Assembly: GCF_003315295.1 (NCBI RefSeq) | Contig: NZ_QNRI01000001.1 | Span: forward strand, 496,001 to 560,000 | Direction of reading: 5' to 3' | Origin: Paraliobacillus ryukyuensis | GTDB taxonomy: Bacteria > Bacillota > Bacilli > Bacillales > Amphibacillaceae | DNA length: 64,000 bases | Part shown: positions 27,172 to 36,500 of the stretch, in pieces | Layout: every line of letters begins with the position of its first letter | Numbering within the stretch: position 1 is the stretch's first letter | Notes under the pieces: model-generated | The model's database searches: none | The model's input: only the letters and a program-made list of their open reading frames with translations | Told to the model about the DNA's origin: nothing | Translations under genes and position numbers: made by a program

Positions 27172-27732
27172 CTAATCATTCACAAGCCCAAAGTGACTTA
27201 ATGGCCAATAGATGAAGGAAGCACTTCCAACAATTTGGTCATAGGATATCAAACCAATCATACGACTATCTGTGGAGTTCCCTCGATTATCACCTAACAC
27301 TAAGACATGTTCGGGTGGTATAACATCTACATTACCTGGTATATCACTCATCGAAAAATCCACTGTATACGTCTCATCTGGTGCGAGTGAATCTTTCTTC
27401 TCTTGTAAAAATGGTTCCTCTACTTGTTTGCCGTTTATATATAAGGTATCATCCTTCACGTCTACTGTTTCGCCAGGTAGTCCAATGACACGCTTAATAT
27501 AATCTCTACGCTCTGTTGCGTGAAATATTACGATATCGAACCGATCTGGTTCACTTAACGCATAATTGATTTTATTTACTATCATATGATCTCCATTATG
27601 TAAGTTAGGTTGCATCGATGGACCCTCTACGACAATTGGGGTGAATAGAAACGTTCGAACAATATAGACTAACACAGTTGCTATCAGGAGTGCTTTTAAC
27701 CAGTCCAACCATTCACTTTTTTTCTTTGCCAT
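27172..27732 (-). CDS. Type I signal peptidase
   Basis: 186 residues. Membrane serine protease that removes secretory signal peptides. One N-terminal membrane helix (about 12-31) is followed by the nucleophile Ser39 in VEGPSMQP. Lys80 of RRDYIKRVIGLPGE and the GDNRGNSTDSR box (about 145-155) complete the family pattern. Size matches SipS/SipT-type Bacillus enzymes. It lies between rplS and rbgA, next to the SRP and ribosome-assembly genes; B. subtilis, as I remember it, has no sip gene here. lepB or sip names are equally plausible. Confidence 0.95.
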   Translation of the reverse strand: MAKKKSEWLDWLKALLIATVLVYIVRTFLFTPIVVEGPSMQPNLHNGDHMIVNKINYALSEPDRFDIVIFHATERRDYIKRVIGLPGETVDVKDDTLYINGKQVEEPFLQEKKDSLAPDETYTVDFSMSDIPGNVDVIPPEHVLVLGDNRGNSTDSRMIGLISYDQIVGSASFIYWPLSHFGLVND

Positions 27733-27791
27733 CTGCGTTTCCTCCGATACCGATTACTTCTACATATTATAGTTATAAAATATATGTCTAT

Positions 27792-27819
27792 ATTATACTG
27801 CGCAAATTTAAAATAACAA
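27792..27819 (-). promoter_or_regulatory. Candidate sigma-A promoter for the signal peptidase gene and rbgA
   Basis: On the minus strand TTGTTA, 16 bases, TATAAT (preceded by AG), downstream of the rplS terminator and 60-90 bases before the signal peptidase start. Confidence 0.55.
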
Positions 27820-27832
27820 AATACTTATTAAC

Positions 27833-27862
27833 AAAAAAGAGCTTGACAATGCAAGCTCCTTT
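27833..27862 (-). terminator. Rho-independent terminator of rplS
   Basis: On the minus strand GAGCTTG, loop CATTGT, CAAGCTC, then TTTTTTG. It follows the rplS stop by about 12 bases. Confidence 0.88.
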
Positions 27863-27873
27863 TGCTGTATTCA

Positions 27874-28218
27874 TTAGCGAATTTCTTTAATACGTGCAGC
27901 TTTACCACGTAGATTACGTAGATAGTAAAGTTTCGCACGACGTACTTTACCACGACGGCTAACTTCAATTTTATCAATACGTGGAGAATGTACAGGGAAC
28001 GTACGTTCAACACCTACACCGTAAGAAATTTTACGTACAGTGAATGTTTCACTAATTCCACCATTCTGGCGTTTAATGACAACACCTTCAAATACCTGAA
28101 TACGTTCACGGTTACCTTCGACAACCTTCACGTGAACTTTCACAGTATCACCAGGACGGAATTCAGGATGATCTGTACGAAGCTGTTCTTTTGTGATTTC
28201 TTCGATTAATTGTTGCAT
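27874..28218 (-). CDS. rplS: 50S ribosomal protein L19
   Basis: 114 residues from the ATG with AAGGAG nine bases upstream; the frame is open for 19 codons further up but without a start site. L19 sits at the 30S-50S interface. Sequence is typical: [40 protein letters not shown] and a basic tail [20 protein letters not shown]. It has its own promoter and leader after trmD and its own terminator, so it can be expressed independently of rimM-trmD. Confidence 0.99.
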   Translation of the reverse strand: MQQLIEEITKEQLRTDHPEFRPGDTVKVHVKVVEGNRERIQVFEGVVIKRQNGGISETFTVRKISYGVGVERTFPVHSPRIDKIEVSRRGKVRRAKLYYLRNLRGKAARIKEIR

Positions 28219-28308
28219 TATGTCACACTCCTTCCAAACCAATGCTCTTAACAATTTTTTCTGACAGCGGAACATCGTTTATACGACTTAAGTACTCACT
28301 TAAGCACA
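28219..28308 (-). promoter_or_regulatory. rplS 5' leader, probable L19 autoregulatory leader
   Basis: The predicted transcript begins within a few bases of a perfect hairpin, CTTAAGT GAGT ACTTAAG (28287-28304), followed by about 65 structured bases before rplS. A family of L19 leader RNAs is known upstream of rplS in low-GC Gram-positives. Membership here is inferred from position and the 5' hairpin. Confidence 0.5.
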
Positions 28309-28314
28309 ACTAAC

Positions 28315-28343
28315 AATATATCATAATTCCACCAAGTCTTCAA
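28315..28343 (-). promoter_or_regulatory. Candidate sigma-A promoter for rplS
   Basis: On the minus strand TTGAAG, 17 bases, TATATT, beginning just after the trmD stop. Confidence 0.65.
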
Positions 28344-28350
28344 CTCTAAT

Positions 28351-29085
28351 TTAGAAATCTTTATCTTGAGATTGGATCCAACGCTCTTCTTCATCCGTTA
28401 AAGAATGAGAGTGTAATAAATCAGGGCGACGTTGCCATGTTCGTAAAATAGATTGCTGATGTCGCCATTTTTTAATCTTTTCATGATGACCAGATAGTAG
28501 TATGTCTGGTACTTTTAACCCGCGAAAATCGGCGGGGCGTGTATAATGTGGATGTTCCAATAGACCGGTTGAAAAAGAATCTGCAGGTGCAGAATGCTCA
28601 TTACCTAAAACACCTGGCAACAAGCGTACAACACTATCCATAACAACCATCGCTCCAAGTTCGCCTCCCGTTAACACGTAATCGCCAATAGAAAGCTCAT
28701 CGGTAACTAGTTCTTGACGGATACGTTCATCATACCCTTCATAATGCCCACAAATAAAGATAAGCTGTTCTTCTTGAGCAAGCTCTTCCGCTTTCTGTTG
28801 TGTCAGCGTTTCGCCTTGAGGACACATTAAGATAACTCTAGGCTTTTGCTTATATTGATCTGACACATCTGCAACCGCATCAAAAATTGGCTGTGGCATG
28901 AGTACCATACCTGCGCCACCTCCATATGGGTAGTCATCTACCTTGTTATGTTTGTTCTCTGTGTAAGTACGAAAGTCGATAGTTTGATAAGAAAAAGCTT
29001 TGTTATCTTGTGCTTTTTTTAAAATCGAAGACTCCATGACACCTGTAAACATTTCAGGAAATAGCGTTAAAATATCAACATGCAT
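28351..29085 (-). CDS. trmD: tRNA (guanine37-N1)-methyltransferase TrmD
   Basis: 244 residues. SPOUT-class knotted methyltransferase that makes m1G37 to prevent frameshifting. It shows [20 protein letters not shown], the knot sequence [20 protein letters not shown] and [20 protein letters not shown]. The C-terminal tRNA-binding helix region ends [20 protein letters not shown]. The start overlaps the rimM stop (TAATG), so translation is coupled. Confidence 0.99.
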   Translation of the reverse strand: MHVDILTLFPEMFTGVMESSILKKAQDNKAFSYQTIDFRTYTENKHNKVDDYPYGGGAGMVLMPQPIFDAVADVSDQYKQKPRVILMCPQGETLTQQKAEELAQEEQLIFICGHYEGYDERIRQELVTDELSIGDYVLTGGELGAMVVMDSVVRLLPGVLGNEHSAPADSFSTGLLEHPHYTRPADFRGLKVPDILLSGHHEKIKKWRHQQSILRTWQRRPDLLHSHSLTDEEERWIQSQDKDF

Positions 29086-29606
29086 TATTCTAGCAATCCT
29101 TCCATTGGTTCAATAATAATTTTTTGGTTATCAATATCAACTACTTTGACAATATCATCTATATAAGGCAGAAGGAGATCCTTTTGATTAGGACGTTGTA
29201 CCACCCAAACATCATTAGCCCCTGGAGACAAAATTTCTTTAATCGTGCCAATTGCTTCCTCATCTGTTGTAATGACCTTGCATCCGATAATTTGATGATA
29301 ATAATAATCTCCTTCATCTAGTTCATGAAGTTGATCTTCTAGTATTGTTAATATTCCTTCTTTAAATGGTTCAACCTTTTCAATCGTGTCATACGATTCA
29401 AAAGTAAGTAAATCAAATTGTTTATGCGTACGATGTGATCTCACTGTTAAAGGTATTGGTTCATCATTGTCTTTTCCAATCAAATATAAAATATTCCCTT
29501 TATCGAATCTTTCCGTAAAATCAGTGATACGTATTACTTTCACTTCCCCTTTAATTCCATGGGTATTAACTACTTTCCCAACATTATATCGTTTGTAATC
29601 ACTCAC
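29085..29606 (-). CDS. rimM: 16S rRNA processing protein RimM
   Basis: 173 residues from a GTG with AGGTG six bases upstream; a GTG three codons earlier is itself part of that ribosome site. RimM assists maturation of the 30S head. The N-terminal domain has [20 protein letters not shown]. The C-terminal PRC-barrel (about 95-170) has [20 protein letters not shown] and [18 protein letters not shown]. It lies one base past ylqD and overlaps trmD. Confidence 0.97.
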   Translation of the reverse strand: MSDYKRYNVGKVVNTHGIKGEVKVIRITDFTERFDKGNILYLIGKDNDEPIPLTVRSHRTHKQFDLLTFESYDTIEKVEPFKEGILTILEDQLHELDEGDYYYHQIIGCKVITTDEEAIGTIKEILSPGANDVWVVQRPNQKDLLLPYIDDIVKVVDIDNQKIIIEPMEGLLE

Positions 29607-29607
29607 T

Positions 29608-30006
29608 CTATTCACCTACTTCATCTATTCGAATAACGGTACCATCTTTTATAACAATCACTTGTTCCGTCATGATGTTATCCCACTTTGTTCCTACCTC
29701 AACTTCCGTCAAGGCATCGACTTCTCTTTCAAAAATTTCACTTTCAAGTGGGAGTGTATGTATTTGCTCTAGTTGATTCTGCCAAAATCGTATGTTTTCT
29801 GTTCTTTTATCCAATTCTTGCTTGAATTTAACGATTACTTTTTGACGATTCAATTTATGTTGATGTTCTAATTTCTTTTGTTCAAATTTTAGTTGTTGTA
29901 TCTCTTGCTCCAATTTTTGTATTCGATTTTGAAATTTTTGTAGCAATACTGTTTTACTTGCTTCTGTTATGATTTGTTTCACTTTTACTTTTTTTATAAT
30001 TTGCAT
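29608..30006 (-). CDS. YlqD family protein, function unknown
   Basis: 132 residues resembling YlqD of B. subtilis in position and form. A short N-terminal beta region ([16 protein letters not shown]) is followed by a long Gln/Lys/Glu-rich coiled coil (about 25-85). The C-terminus has [20 protein letters not shown]. No membrane segment or catalytic motif is seen. It is preceded by a terminator and its own candidate promoter, and leads directly into rimM-trmD. Nothing in the sequence reveals a function. Confidence 0.85.
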   Translation of the reverse strand: MQIIKKVKVKQIITEASKTVLLQKFQNRIQKLEQEIQQLKFEQKKLEHQHKLNRQKVIVKFKQELDKRTENIRFWQNQLEQIHTLPLESEIFEREVDALTEVEVGTKWDNIMTEQVIVIKDGTVIRIDEVGE

Positions 30007-30047
30007 AGAAGCTACCTCGCTCTACTTTAACATCGGTTACTACTCTT

Positions 30048-30076
30048 AGTATAAACGATTCGTAACGGTTTGTTAA
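30048..30076 (-). promoter_or_regulatory. Candidate sigma-A promoter for ylqD-rimM-trmD
   Basis: On the minus strand TTAACA, 17 bases, TATACT, downstream of the khpA terminator and about 40 bases before ylqD. Confidence 0.55.
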
Positions 30077-30101
30077 AGTATGATGTAAACATTAAATATA
30101 C

Positions 30102-30139
30102 AAAAACAGGGAAAGGTTTTTTCTCCCCTCCCTGCTTTA
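30102..30139 (-). terminator. Rho-independent terminator after khpA
   Basis: On the minus strand AAAGCAGGGA pairs with TCCCTGTTTT (one GU pair), ending in a T run. The stem begins within the khpA stop codon. Confidence 0.7.
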
Positions 30140-30364
30140 CATCAAGTTAAGATAAATTCTTTTTTTCGAATCTGCACTCGCTGCGTAAACAACGGTTCGA
30201 ATTGCTTTTGCAATTCGACCATTTTTACCAATTACCTTGCCAACATCGGCCGGGTGAACTGTAAGATGATAAATCACTTTACTTGGTTCTTCCTTTTGAA
30301 CGACCATAATTTGATCTGGGTGATCAACTAATGGTTTGACAATGGTTTGAATTAAGGCTTCCAT
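30137..30364 (-). CDS. khpA: KH-domain RNA-binding protein KhpA (YlqC)
   Basis: 75 residues, essentially one KH domain. The GxxG loop is in VGKVIGKNGRIAKAIRTVV, and an N-terminal helix-strand unit MEALIQTIVKPLVDHPDQIM precedes it. In other Firmicutes KhpA pairs with KhpB (Jag) to bind many RNAs and affect cell elongation. No strong ribosome site is visible; it follows rpsP by 14 bases and is probably read by coupling. It is small but well conserved next to rpsP. Confidence 0.95.
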   Translation of the reverse strand: MEALIQTIVKPLVDHPDQIMVVQKEEPSKVIYHLTVHPADVGKVIGKNGRIAKAIRTVVYAASADSKKRIYLNLM

Positions 30365-30378
30365 GTTATCACACTACT

Positions 30379-30651
30379 TTACTTTTGGTTTTTCGAGTCG
30401 TGGAATTTCTTCATGATGCCTTCATTTGAGAATAAATTACGAACTGTGTCACTTGGTTTTGCACCTTTAGTCATCCAGTCCAATGCTTTTTCTTCATCTA
30501 ATTTCACTTCAACCGGGTTAACAACCGGATTGTATGTGCCAATTTGCTCAATAATACGTCCATCACGAGGAGAACGAGAATCAGCTACTACTACACGATA
30601 AAACGGATTACGTTTTGATCCCATGCGTTTTAAGCGAATTTTTACTGCCAT
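30379..30651 (-). CDS. rpsP: 30S ribosomal protein S16
   Basis: 90 residues from the ATG with GGAGGTG six bases upstream; five earlier in-frame codons fall in that site. The sequence is typical: [40 protein letters not shown] and [21 protein letters not shown]16 is needed for assembly of the 30S body. It stands between ffh and khpA as in B. subtilis and has its own promoter. Confidence 0.99.
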   Translation of the reverse strand: MAVKIRLKRMGSKRNPFYRVVVADSRSPRDGRIIEQIGTYNPVVNPVEVKLDEEKALDWMTKGAKPSDTVRNLFSNEGIMKKFHDSKNQK

Positions 30652-30691
30652 GTTTCGCACCTCCATTAATAAATGTCTAACACAAGTTTAG

Positions 30692-30720
30692 ATTGTATCA
30701 GAAGTTGAGAAGTCTGTAAA
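30692..30720 (-). promoter_or_regulatory. Sigma-A promoter for rpsP-khpA
   Basis: On the minus strand TTTACA, 17 bases, TACAAT, in the 80-base gap after ffh. Transcription would begin near 30685. Confidence 0.7.
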
Positions 30721-30731
30721 GTGTTTTTCCA

Positions 30732-32084
30732 TTACATGAACGGAAAATTAAATCCTTTACCTTTTTTCCCTTTCTTTCCTTTTTGCATATTAGTCATTTG
30801 TTTCATCATTTTCTTCATGTCATCAAATTGTTTTAATAAACGATTGACTTCAGAAACGGGGCGTCCTGAACCTTTTGCAATACGTTTTTTTCGACTCGCA
30901 TTCATTACACTTGGGTCCACACGCTCTTTTTTAGTCATAGACTGAATAATTGCTTCAACATGTACCAATTGTTTTTCATCTACTTGAACATTCTTTAAAC
31001 CCTTCATTTTATTTGCACCAGGAATCATGCTAATCAAATCCTCCAATGGTCCCATGCTCTTCACTTGAGACATTTGGTCAAGAAAATCATCAAAGGTAAA
31101 TGATGCGTCACGCATTTTTTCCTCTAATTCTTGCGCTTTTTTCTGATCTACATTATCTTGTGCTTTTTCAATTAAGGATAGTACATCACCCATGCCTAGA
31201 ATACGGGAAGCCATACGTTCTGGGTGGAAGGCTTCTAATTCATCTAATTTTTCGCCCATACCAGCGAATTTGATTGGCTTGTTAGTCACAGCTTTAATCG
31301 ATAAAGCAGCGCCACCACGCGTGTCACCATCTAATTTGGTTAATACAACACCAGTCACATCTAGCTGCTGGTCAAAGCTCTCTGCTACATTGACAGCATC
31401 CTGACCAGTCATCGCATCAACCACAAGAAAAACTTCATCTGGATTTACATTTTGTTTGATCTGTTGTAATTCATCCATAAGATCTTCATCCACATGTAGA
31501 CGTCCAGCTGTATCAATAATGACATAATCTAAATGCTCTTCTTTTGCTTTTTCGATTGCTTGATTCGCAATATCAACTGGATTCGCTTCCGTACCTAAAG
31601 AAAATACAGGTAAACTTAATTGTTTGCCTAATGTTTCTAATTGGTTGATCGCAGCAGGACGATAGACATCGGCTGCTACCAGTAAAGGCTTACGATTATG
31701 TTTTTTGCGTAATAAGTTTGCCAGTTTACCAGTTGTTGTTGTTTTACCTGCACCTTGTAGACCCACCATCATTATTACCGTAGGTGGACGCTCACTTACT
31801 GCAACCCTACTTTGTTCGCCACCCATTAGCGAAGTCAATTCTTCTTTTACTACTTTGATGACTTGTTGACCAGGTGTTAAACTCTCCATCACTTCTTGGC
31901 CAATTGCCCGTTCTTTAATGCGTTTAACAAAATCTTTAACAACCTTGTAGTTAACATCGGCTTCTAATAATGCAAGACGCACCTCACGTGTCATTTCTTT
32001 TACATCTTGTTCAGAGACTTTCCCCTTACCTGTTATCTTTTTAATCGTCTCCTGCAGACGATCTGCTAAGCCTTCAAATGCCAT
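30732..32084 (-). CDS. ffh: Signal recognition particle protein Ffh
   Basis: 450 residues. SRP GTPase that binds signal sequences and 4.5S/scRNA. After the N domain comes G1 MMVGLQGAGKTTTTGKLANL at about 103-122, DTAGRLHVDEDLMDEL, TKLDGDTRGGAALSI and the closing GMGDVLSLIEKAQ. The Met-rich M domain (about 300-435) has the RNA-binding SGRPVSEVNRLLKQFDDMKK. It ends in a Lys/Gly-rich tail. It lies 13 bases after ylxM. Confidence 0.99.
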   Translation of the reverse strand: MAFEGLADRLQETIKKITGKGKVSEQDVKEMTREVRLALLEADVNYKVVKDFVKRIKERAIGQEVMESLTPGQQVIKVVKEELTSLMGGEQSRVAVSERPPTVIMMVGLQGAGKTTTTGKLANLLRKKHNRKPLLVAADVYRPAAINQLETLGKQLSLPVFSLGTEANPVDIANQAIEKAKEEHLDYVIIDTAGRLHVDEDLMDELQQIKQNVNPDEVFLVVDAMTGQDAVNVAESFDQQLDVTGVVLTKLDGDTRGGAALSIKAVTNKPIKFAGMGEKLDELEAFHPERMASRILGMGDVLSLIEKAQDNVDQKKAQELEEKMRDASFTFDDFLDQMSQVKSMGPLEDLISMIPGANKMKGLKNVQVDEKQLVHVEAIIQSMTKKERVDPSVMNASRKKRIAKGSGRPVSEVNRLLKQFDDMKKMMKQMTNMQKGKKGKKGKGFNFPFM

Positions 32085-32097
32085 ACAGAGTATCCTC

Positions 32098-32415
32098 CTA
32101 CTCTAAGTCTTTTAACTTCCTTACTAATTCTTTCGTTGCTTCAGAAGAGATATCTTCCAACAAATGATCCACTATTTTTTGACGAGCTGTGAACTTTCCA
32201 TATAGTTGAAGCTTTTCTTCATAAGCTTCAAGCATAGATTCTGTTCGCCTAATATTATCATAAACCGCTTGTCTAGAGACATGAAATGATTCAGATATTT
32301 CACCTAAAGAGTAATCTTCTAAGTAGTACATCTCCATATAATTACGCTGTTTCGGCGTTAATAACGATTGATAAAAATCGAATAAATAGTTAATTCTAGT
32401 CGTTTTTTCTAACAA
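32098..32415 (-). CDS. ylxM: YlxM, helix-turn-helix partner of the SRP pathway
   Basis: 105 residues from a TTG with AAGGAG nine bases upstream, giving a start collinear with B. subtilis YlxM. A longer ATG frame adds 14 unlikely residues. The YlxM/p13 family has a sigma-70 region 4-like helix-turn-helix: [20 protein letters not shown]. In Streptococcus YlxM binds SRP components and modulates Ffh/FtsY GTPase. It sits between ftsY and ffh, which supports such a role here. Confidence 0.95.
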   Translation of the reverse strand: MLEKTTRINYLFDFYQSLLTPKQRNYMEMYYLEDYSLGEISESFHVSRQAVYDNIRRTESMLEAYEEKLQLYGKFTARQKIVDHLLEDISSEATKELVRKLKDLE

Positions 32416-32474
32416 AACAAAACACTCCTTGTTAAGCGAAACATCTTTACACTTCATAGTAGATGATGCGATTG

Positions 32475-33488
32475 TTAACTGTCAAGGGATTCATCATCAC
32501 TTGACTCGATCATATCAGCGAATAAGCCGTAAACAAATGCTTGTGCATCAAATACTTCTAGATCTGTTACCTTTTCTCCTAATCCAACATATTTAACTGG
32601 TATATTTAATTCTTTTCGAATGGCAAGCACAATTCCACCTTTTGCGGTTCCATCTAATTTCGTTAATACAATACCCGTAACATTCGTTGCTTCAGAGAAA
32701 GTTTTCGCTTGAGATAAGGCATTTTGTCCCGTAGTTGCATCTAAGACTAATAATACCTCATGGGGAGCGCTCGGTACTTCTCGTTCAATGACTCGTTTTA
32801 CTTTAGATAACTCATTCATTAAATTAACTTTATTCTGTAGACGTCCAGCTGTATCACACAATAACACGTCAGCATTTCTTGAACGTGCAGCTTGGATGCC
32901 ATCATAAATAACAGCGGCAGGATCACTTCCTTCACTATGTTTGATTACTTCAACGCCGACTCGTTGTCCCCAAACATCTAATTGTTCAATGGCTCCTGCA
33001 CGGAACGTATCTCCAGCAACGAGGACAACTTTTTTACCTTGTTCGGATAATTGATGCGCTAATTTTCCGATCGAAGTCGTTTTTCCAACACCGTTGACCC
33101 CGACAAATAAAAAGATCGATAAGTCGTTTGGCTGAAGATTTAATTCAGCTTTGACTGTTTCCTCATCCCCTGCATAAATTTCTACTAATTTTTCAGAGAT
33201 AACATCTTTTAACATACTAGAATCTTTGATATTTTGGCGCTTCACTTCCATTTTTAATTCGTCAACAAGATCCATTACTGTGTTAACACCGACATCTGCT
33301 TGTATTAATATTTCTTCTAAATCATCAAAAAAGTCTTCATCTACTTGTCGATATCGTGCGACTAAATTATTTATCTTACTAGAAAAAGATCCTCTCGTTT
33401 TTGACAAGCCCGACTTGTACTTGTCGGAAACTTCTTGATTTTCTTCTGTTTTTGAGAATTTATCTTTTAATTTTTTAAAAAAACTCAA
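32475..33488 (-). CDS. ftsY: Signal recognition particle receptor FtsY
   Basis: 337 residues from a TTG with GGAG nine bases upstream. It starts [13 protein letters not shown], the amphipathic membrane-targeting end. An NG domain follows with G1 [18 protein letters not shown] near 130-147, [31 protein letters not shown] and [15 protein letters not shown]. It lacks the long acidic A domain of E. coli FtsY, as usual in Bacillus. It is 46 bases downstream of smc and 17-59 bases before ylxM, depending on the ylxM start. Confidence 0.98.
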   Translation of the reverse strand: MSFFKKLKDKFSKTEENQEVSDKYKSGLSKTRGSFSSKINNLVARYRQVDEDFFDDLEEILIQADVGVNTVMDLVDELKMEVKRQNIKDSSMLKDVISEKLVEIYAGDEETVKAELNLQPNDLSIFLFVGVNGVGKTTSIGKLAHQLSEQGKKVVLVAGDTFRAGAIEQLDVWGQRVGVEVIKHSEGSDPAAVIYDGIQAARSRNADVLLCDTAGRLQNKVNLMNELSKVKRVIEREVPSAPHEVLLVLDATTGQNALSQAKTFSEATNVTGIVLTKLDGTAKGGIVLAIRKELNIPVKYVGLGEKVTDLEVFDAQAFVYGLFADMIESSDDESLDS

Positions 33489-33534
33489 CTGAACACTCTC
33501 CTTAACTAATACTTATTATTGGCAACTTTGCATA

Positions 33535-36500
33535 TCATTTAACCAATTGATTCGTTTCTTCTAATTTCACAGAGACCAAGCGAGATACACCTGATTCTTG
33601 CATAGTTACTCCATACAGTACATCTGCCTCTTCCATTGTCCCTTTTCGATGCGTAATCACAATAAATTGTGTGTTTGCACTATAATCCTGTAAATAACGA
33701 GCAAAACGCTGTACGTTGGCATCATCCAAAGCAGCCTCAACCTCATCTAATACACAAAAAGGAACGGGACGGACTCTTAAAATAGCAAATAATAGTGCAA
33801 TTGCTGTTAAAGCACGTTCACCACCAGAGAGCAAAGCCAATTGCTGGGCTTTTTTACCTGGAGGTTGTGCCTTAATCTCCACACCAGTCTCTAAAAGGTT
33901 GTCTGGATTGGTAAGCTGCAAAGCTGCATGCCCACCGCCAAACAACTGCTCAAACACAACTGAAAATTCTTCTTTAATTTGAACAAATGTATCTTCAAAT
34001 CGACGTTTCATTTCTTCATCCATTTCAGCAATGACGGTATATAGCGTATCTTTTGCTGCTAAAAGATCCGTTTGTTGTTCTGTTAAAAATCGATAACGTT
34101 CTTCAATGCGGTCGTATTCTTCAATCGCCCCTAAATTCACCGTACCTAATTCTTCAATGGAACGTTTCAATAATTTGACTTCTTGACTAGCTGCTTCAAT
34201 ATCTGTTGCTTTCGTATACGTTTGCTGCGCTTTTTCAAAAGTGATCGTATACTCTGTTTGAAGTACGTTTAACCTGTTTTCTAATTCAACATCTAATCGA
34301 TTCGCTTGTACCTCACTACGTTGAATCTGCTCAATAACCGCTTGTTTTTGATTTTGCAACGTCTTTATTTCTTTTTCCGCATCCTCAATTACTTTTGTTT
34401 GTTCTAGGCGTTTTTGTCTGTACTGCTGAATTTTTTCGGTTGTAGCTTGCTTGTCTTGTTCTTTCACCTCGAGTTGTGTCTCCAATTCCTGTTGCTTTTC
34501 ACTACTTTGGTGGAAATGAATTAACTCTTCTAATTGCTTCTCTGTTTCTGCTTTTGAGTGATGAAGTTCGTCTAATGTTGTGGTTAGATCATTCACTTTT
34601 TCATTTTGATGATGAACATTTCGATCTTGCTCAGCTAATTGAATTCGTAACTGATGCAATTGCTCTTGCAGTGTTTGATAATTAACTTGATGTTCATTCT
34701 TTGTTTTTGTTAATTGATCAATTTCCTGTTGCAAATTAGATAATGTTGTTTCCAATTGTTCTAATTCCAAATGGAGTGTTTGTTTTTGCTCCTTTAATTG
34801 GGCATAATCACTATCAAATTGTTGCTTTTCTTGATCATAGATACCTAAATTATCTTGGATATGATTTAATTGCACTTTCTTTTCTGTTCGATTCGCTTGT
34901 AGATCATTTTCTTGTTCTTGTAATTGCGCAAGGTGTTGCCTAATATGCTCTAAATGGAGTTCTTGCTCTTCTACTTGCTGTTTTTCTTGTGCTACTTTTT
35001 TTTCAAATTGTTTTACACGCACATCATAATCGTTTATCTTTTCAGTAACTTCTTGAAGGTCCTTCTCTCTAGTGAAAAGGGATTGATTGTTTTTCTTCCT
35101 AGCTCCCCCAGACATAGAACCACCCGGATTGACCACATCACCATCAAGCGTTACAACTCGGAAGCGCCTCTCTAATTGCTTTGCTATCTCATTCGCGTTC
35201 TTTAATGTATCAGCAAAAATCGTATTTCCTAACAAATTGTTAATGACTGTCTGGTACTGTTGATCAAACGTTAATAAGTCTGCTGCAACACCTACGAACC
35301 CGTCTATATTGTTCACACGCTCTAATAACGACGTTGGAATTGATTTTGGTCGCATTGTTTGAAGTGGTAAAAAGGTGGCTCTTCCGTTATTCGATTGTTT
35401 TAACCATTGAATAGCATCTCGCGCATTTTTTTCATTATCCACAACAATATGTTGCGATTGTGTTTGTAAAGCCGTTTCCATGGCAACTAAATACTGTTTC
35501 GGTATGTCAATTAATTCGAGAACAGCCCCGTGCACACCGCTAATCCGGTTGTCTTCCCTTGCTTGTAGAATGGCTTTAACACCTTGGAAATACCCTTGAA
35601 AATCTTCTTTCATATCTGCAAGCATTTCCTGTTTGGACTTTAATTTTTCGATATGCTGATATCCTTGATAAAGCTTCCCTTGCAAATCTTGATGGTTTTG
35701 TTTCTTTTCTTCCAATGTTTGCTTTGTCACTTGGAGTTGTTGTTGTTGCTCTCTTACAGCTGTCTGTATCTCTTCCAGTTTTGCCTCTAAAATTTGAAGC
35801 GCATGTGTGAGTTCTTCACGATTCGTCAATTGATCTTCGAATTTATGTTCATGATTACTTTGACGTAATCTAATCTGGTCCAGTTGTTGTGAAACGTATT
35901 GTTGCTCATTACGTTTCGCGGCTTGTTTATTTAACCCCTCAATATATTCAGTCTTTAAATCTTCTATTTTCTCTTCGATATTCTCTTGAGAATTTGCTAA
36001 TTGACTCTCTAATTGTGTTAGCTCACTTTGTATACTAGTTCGGGCTTCTACTAACTGTGTCAATTGACTTTTTTGTTCAGTAAATTGCATAGATGTCTCT
36101 TCTATTTTACTTTGTGTGGTTTTAAGATTAGCAGAAAGTGACGCTTTATTCTCTTCATAATGCCTTGACCGTTCTTCCATTAAGCGTTTATTTCCTTCTA
36201 AGTTCTCCAACTCTTGTGTTAACTGTAATAAACGATCTTGTAAGTTCTCAATTAGATCGTCCGTTTGCTGCATGGAATGACGTTCTTTTTCAACATTTGC
36301 CTCTTTTTGTTGAATGGTTGTCGTTTTTTCCATTTCTTGATTTTTTTGCTGTTCAATATCCGCTAGATAACTTGTCCATTGCGTATGTAATTGCTCGATT
36401 TCTGCAACCAATAAAGAGATTTCTTTCTCTTTTAGTGTTTCTTTTTTTTCAAGATACTCTTTCGCAACAGATGCTTGTTGTCGAAGTGGATCAAGCTGTC

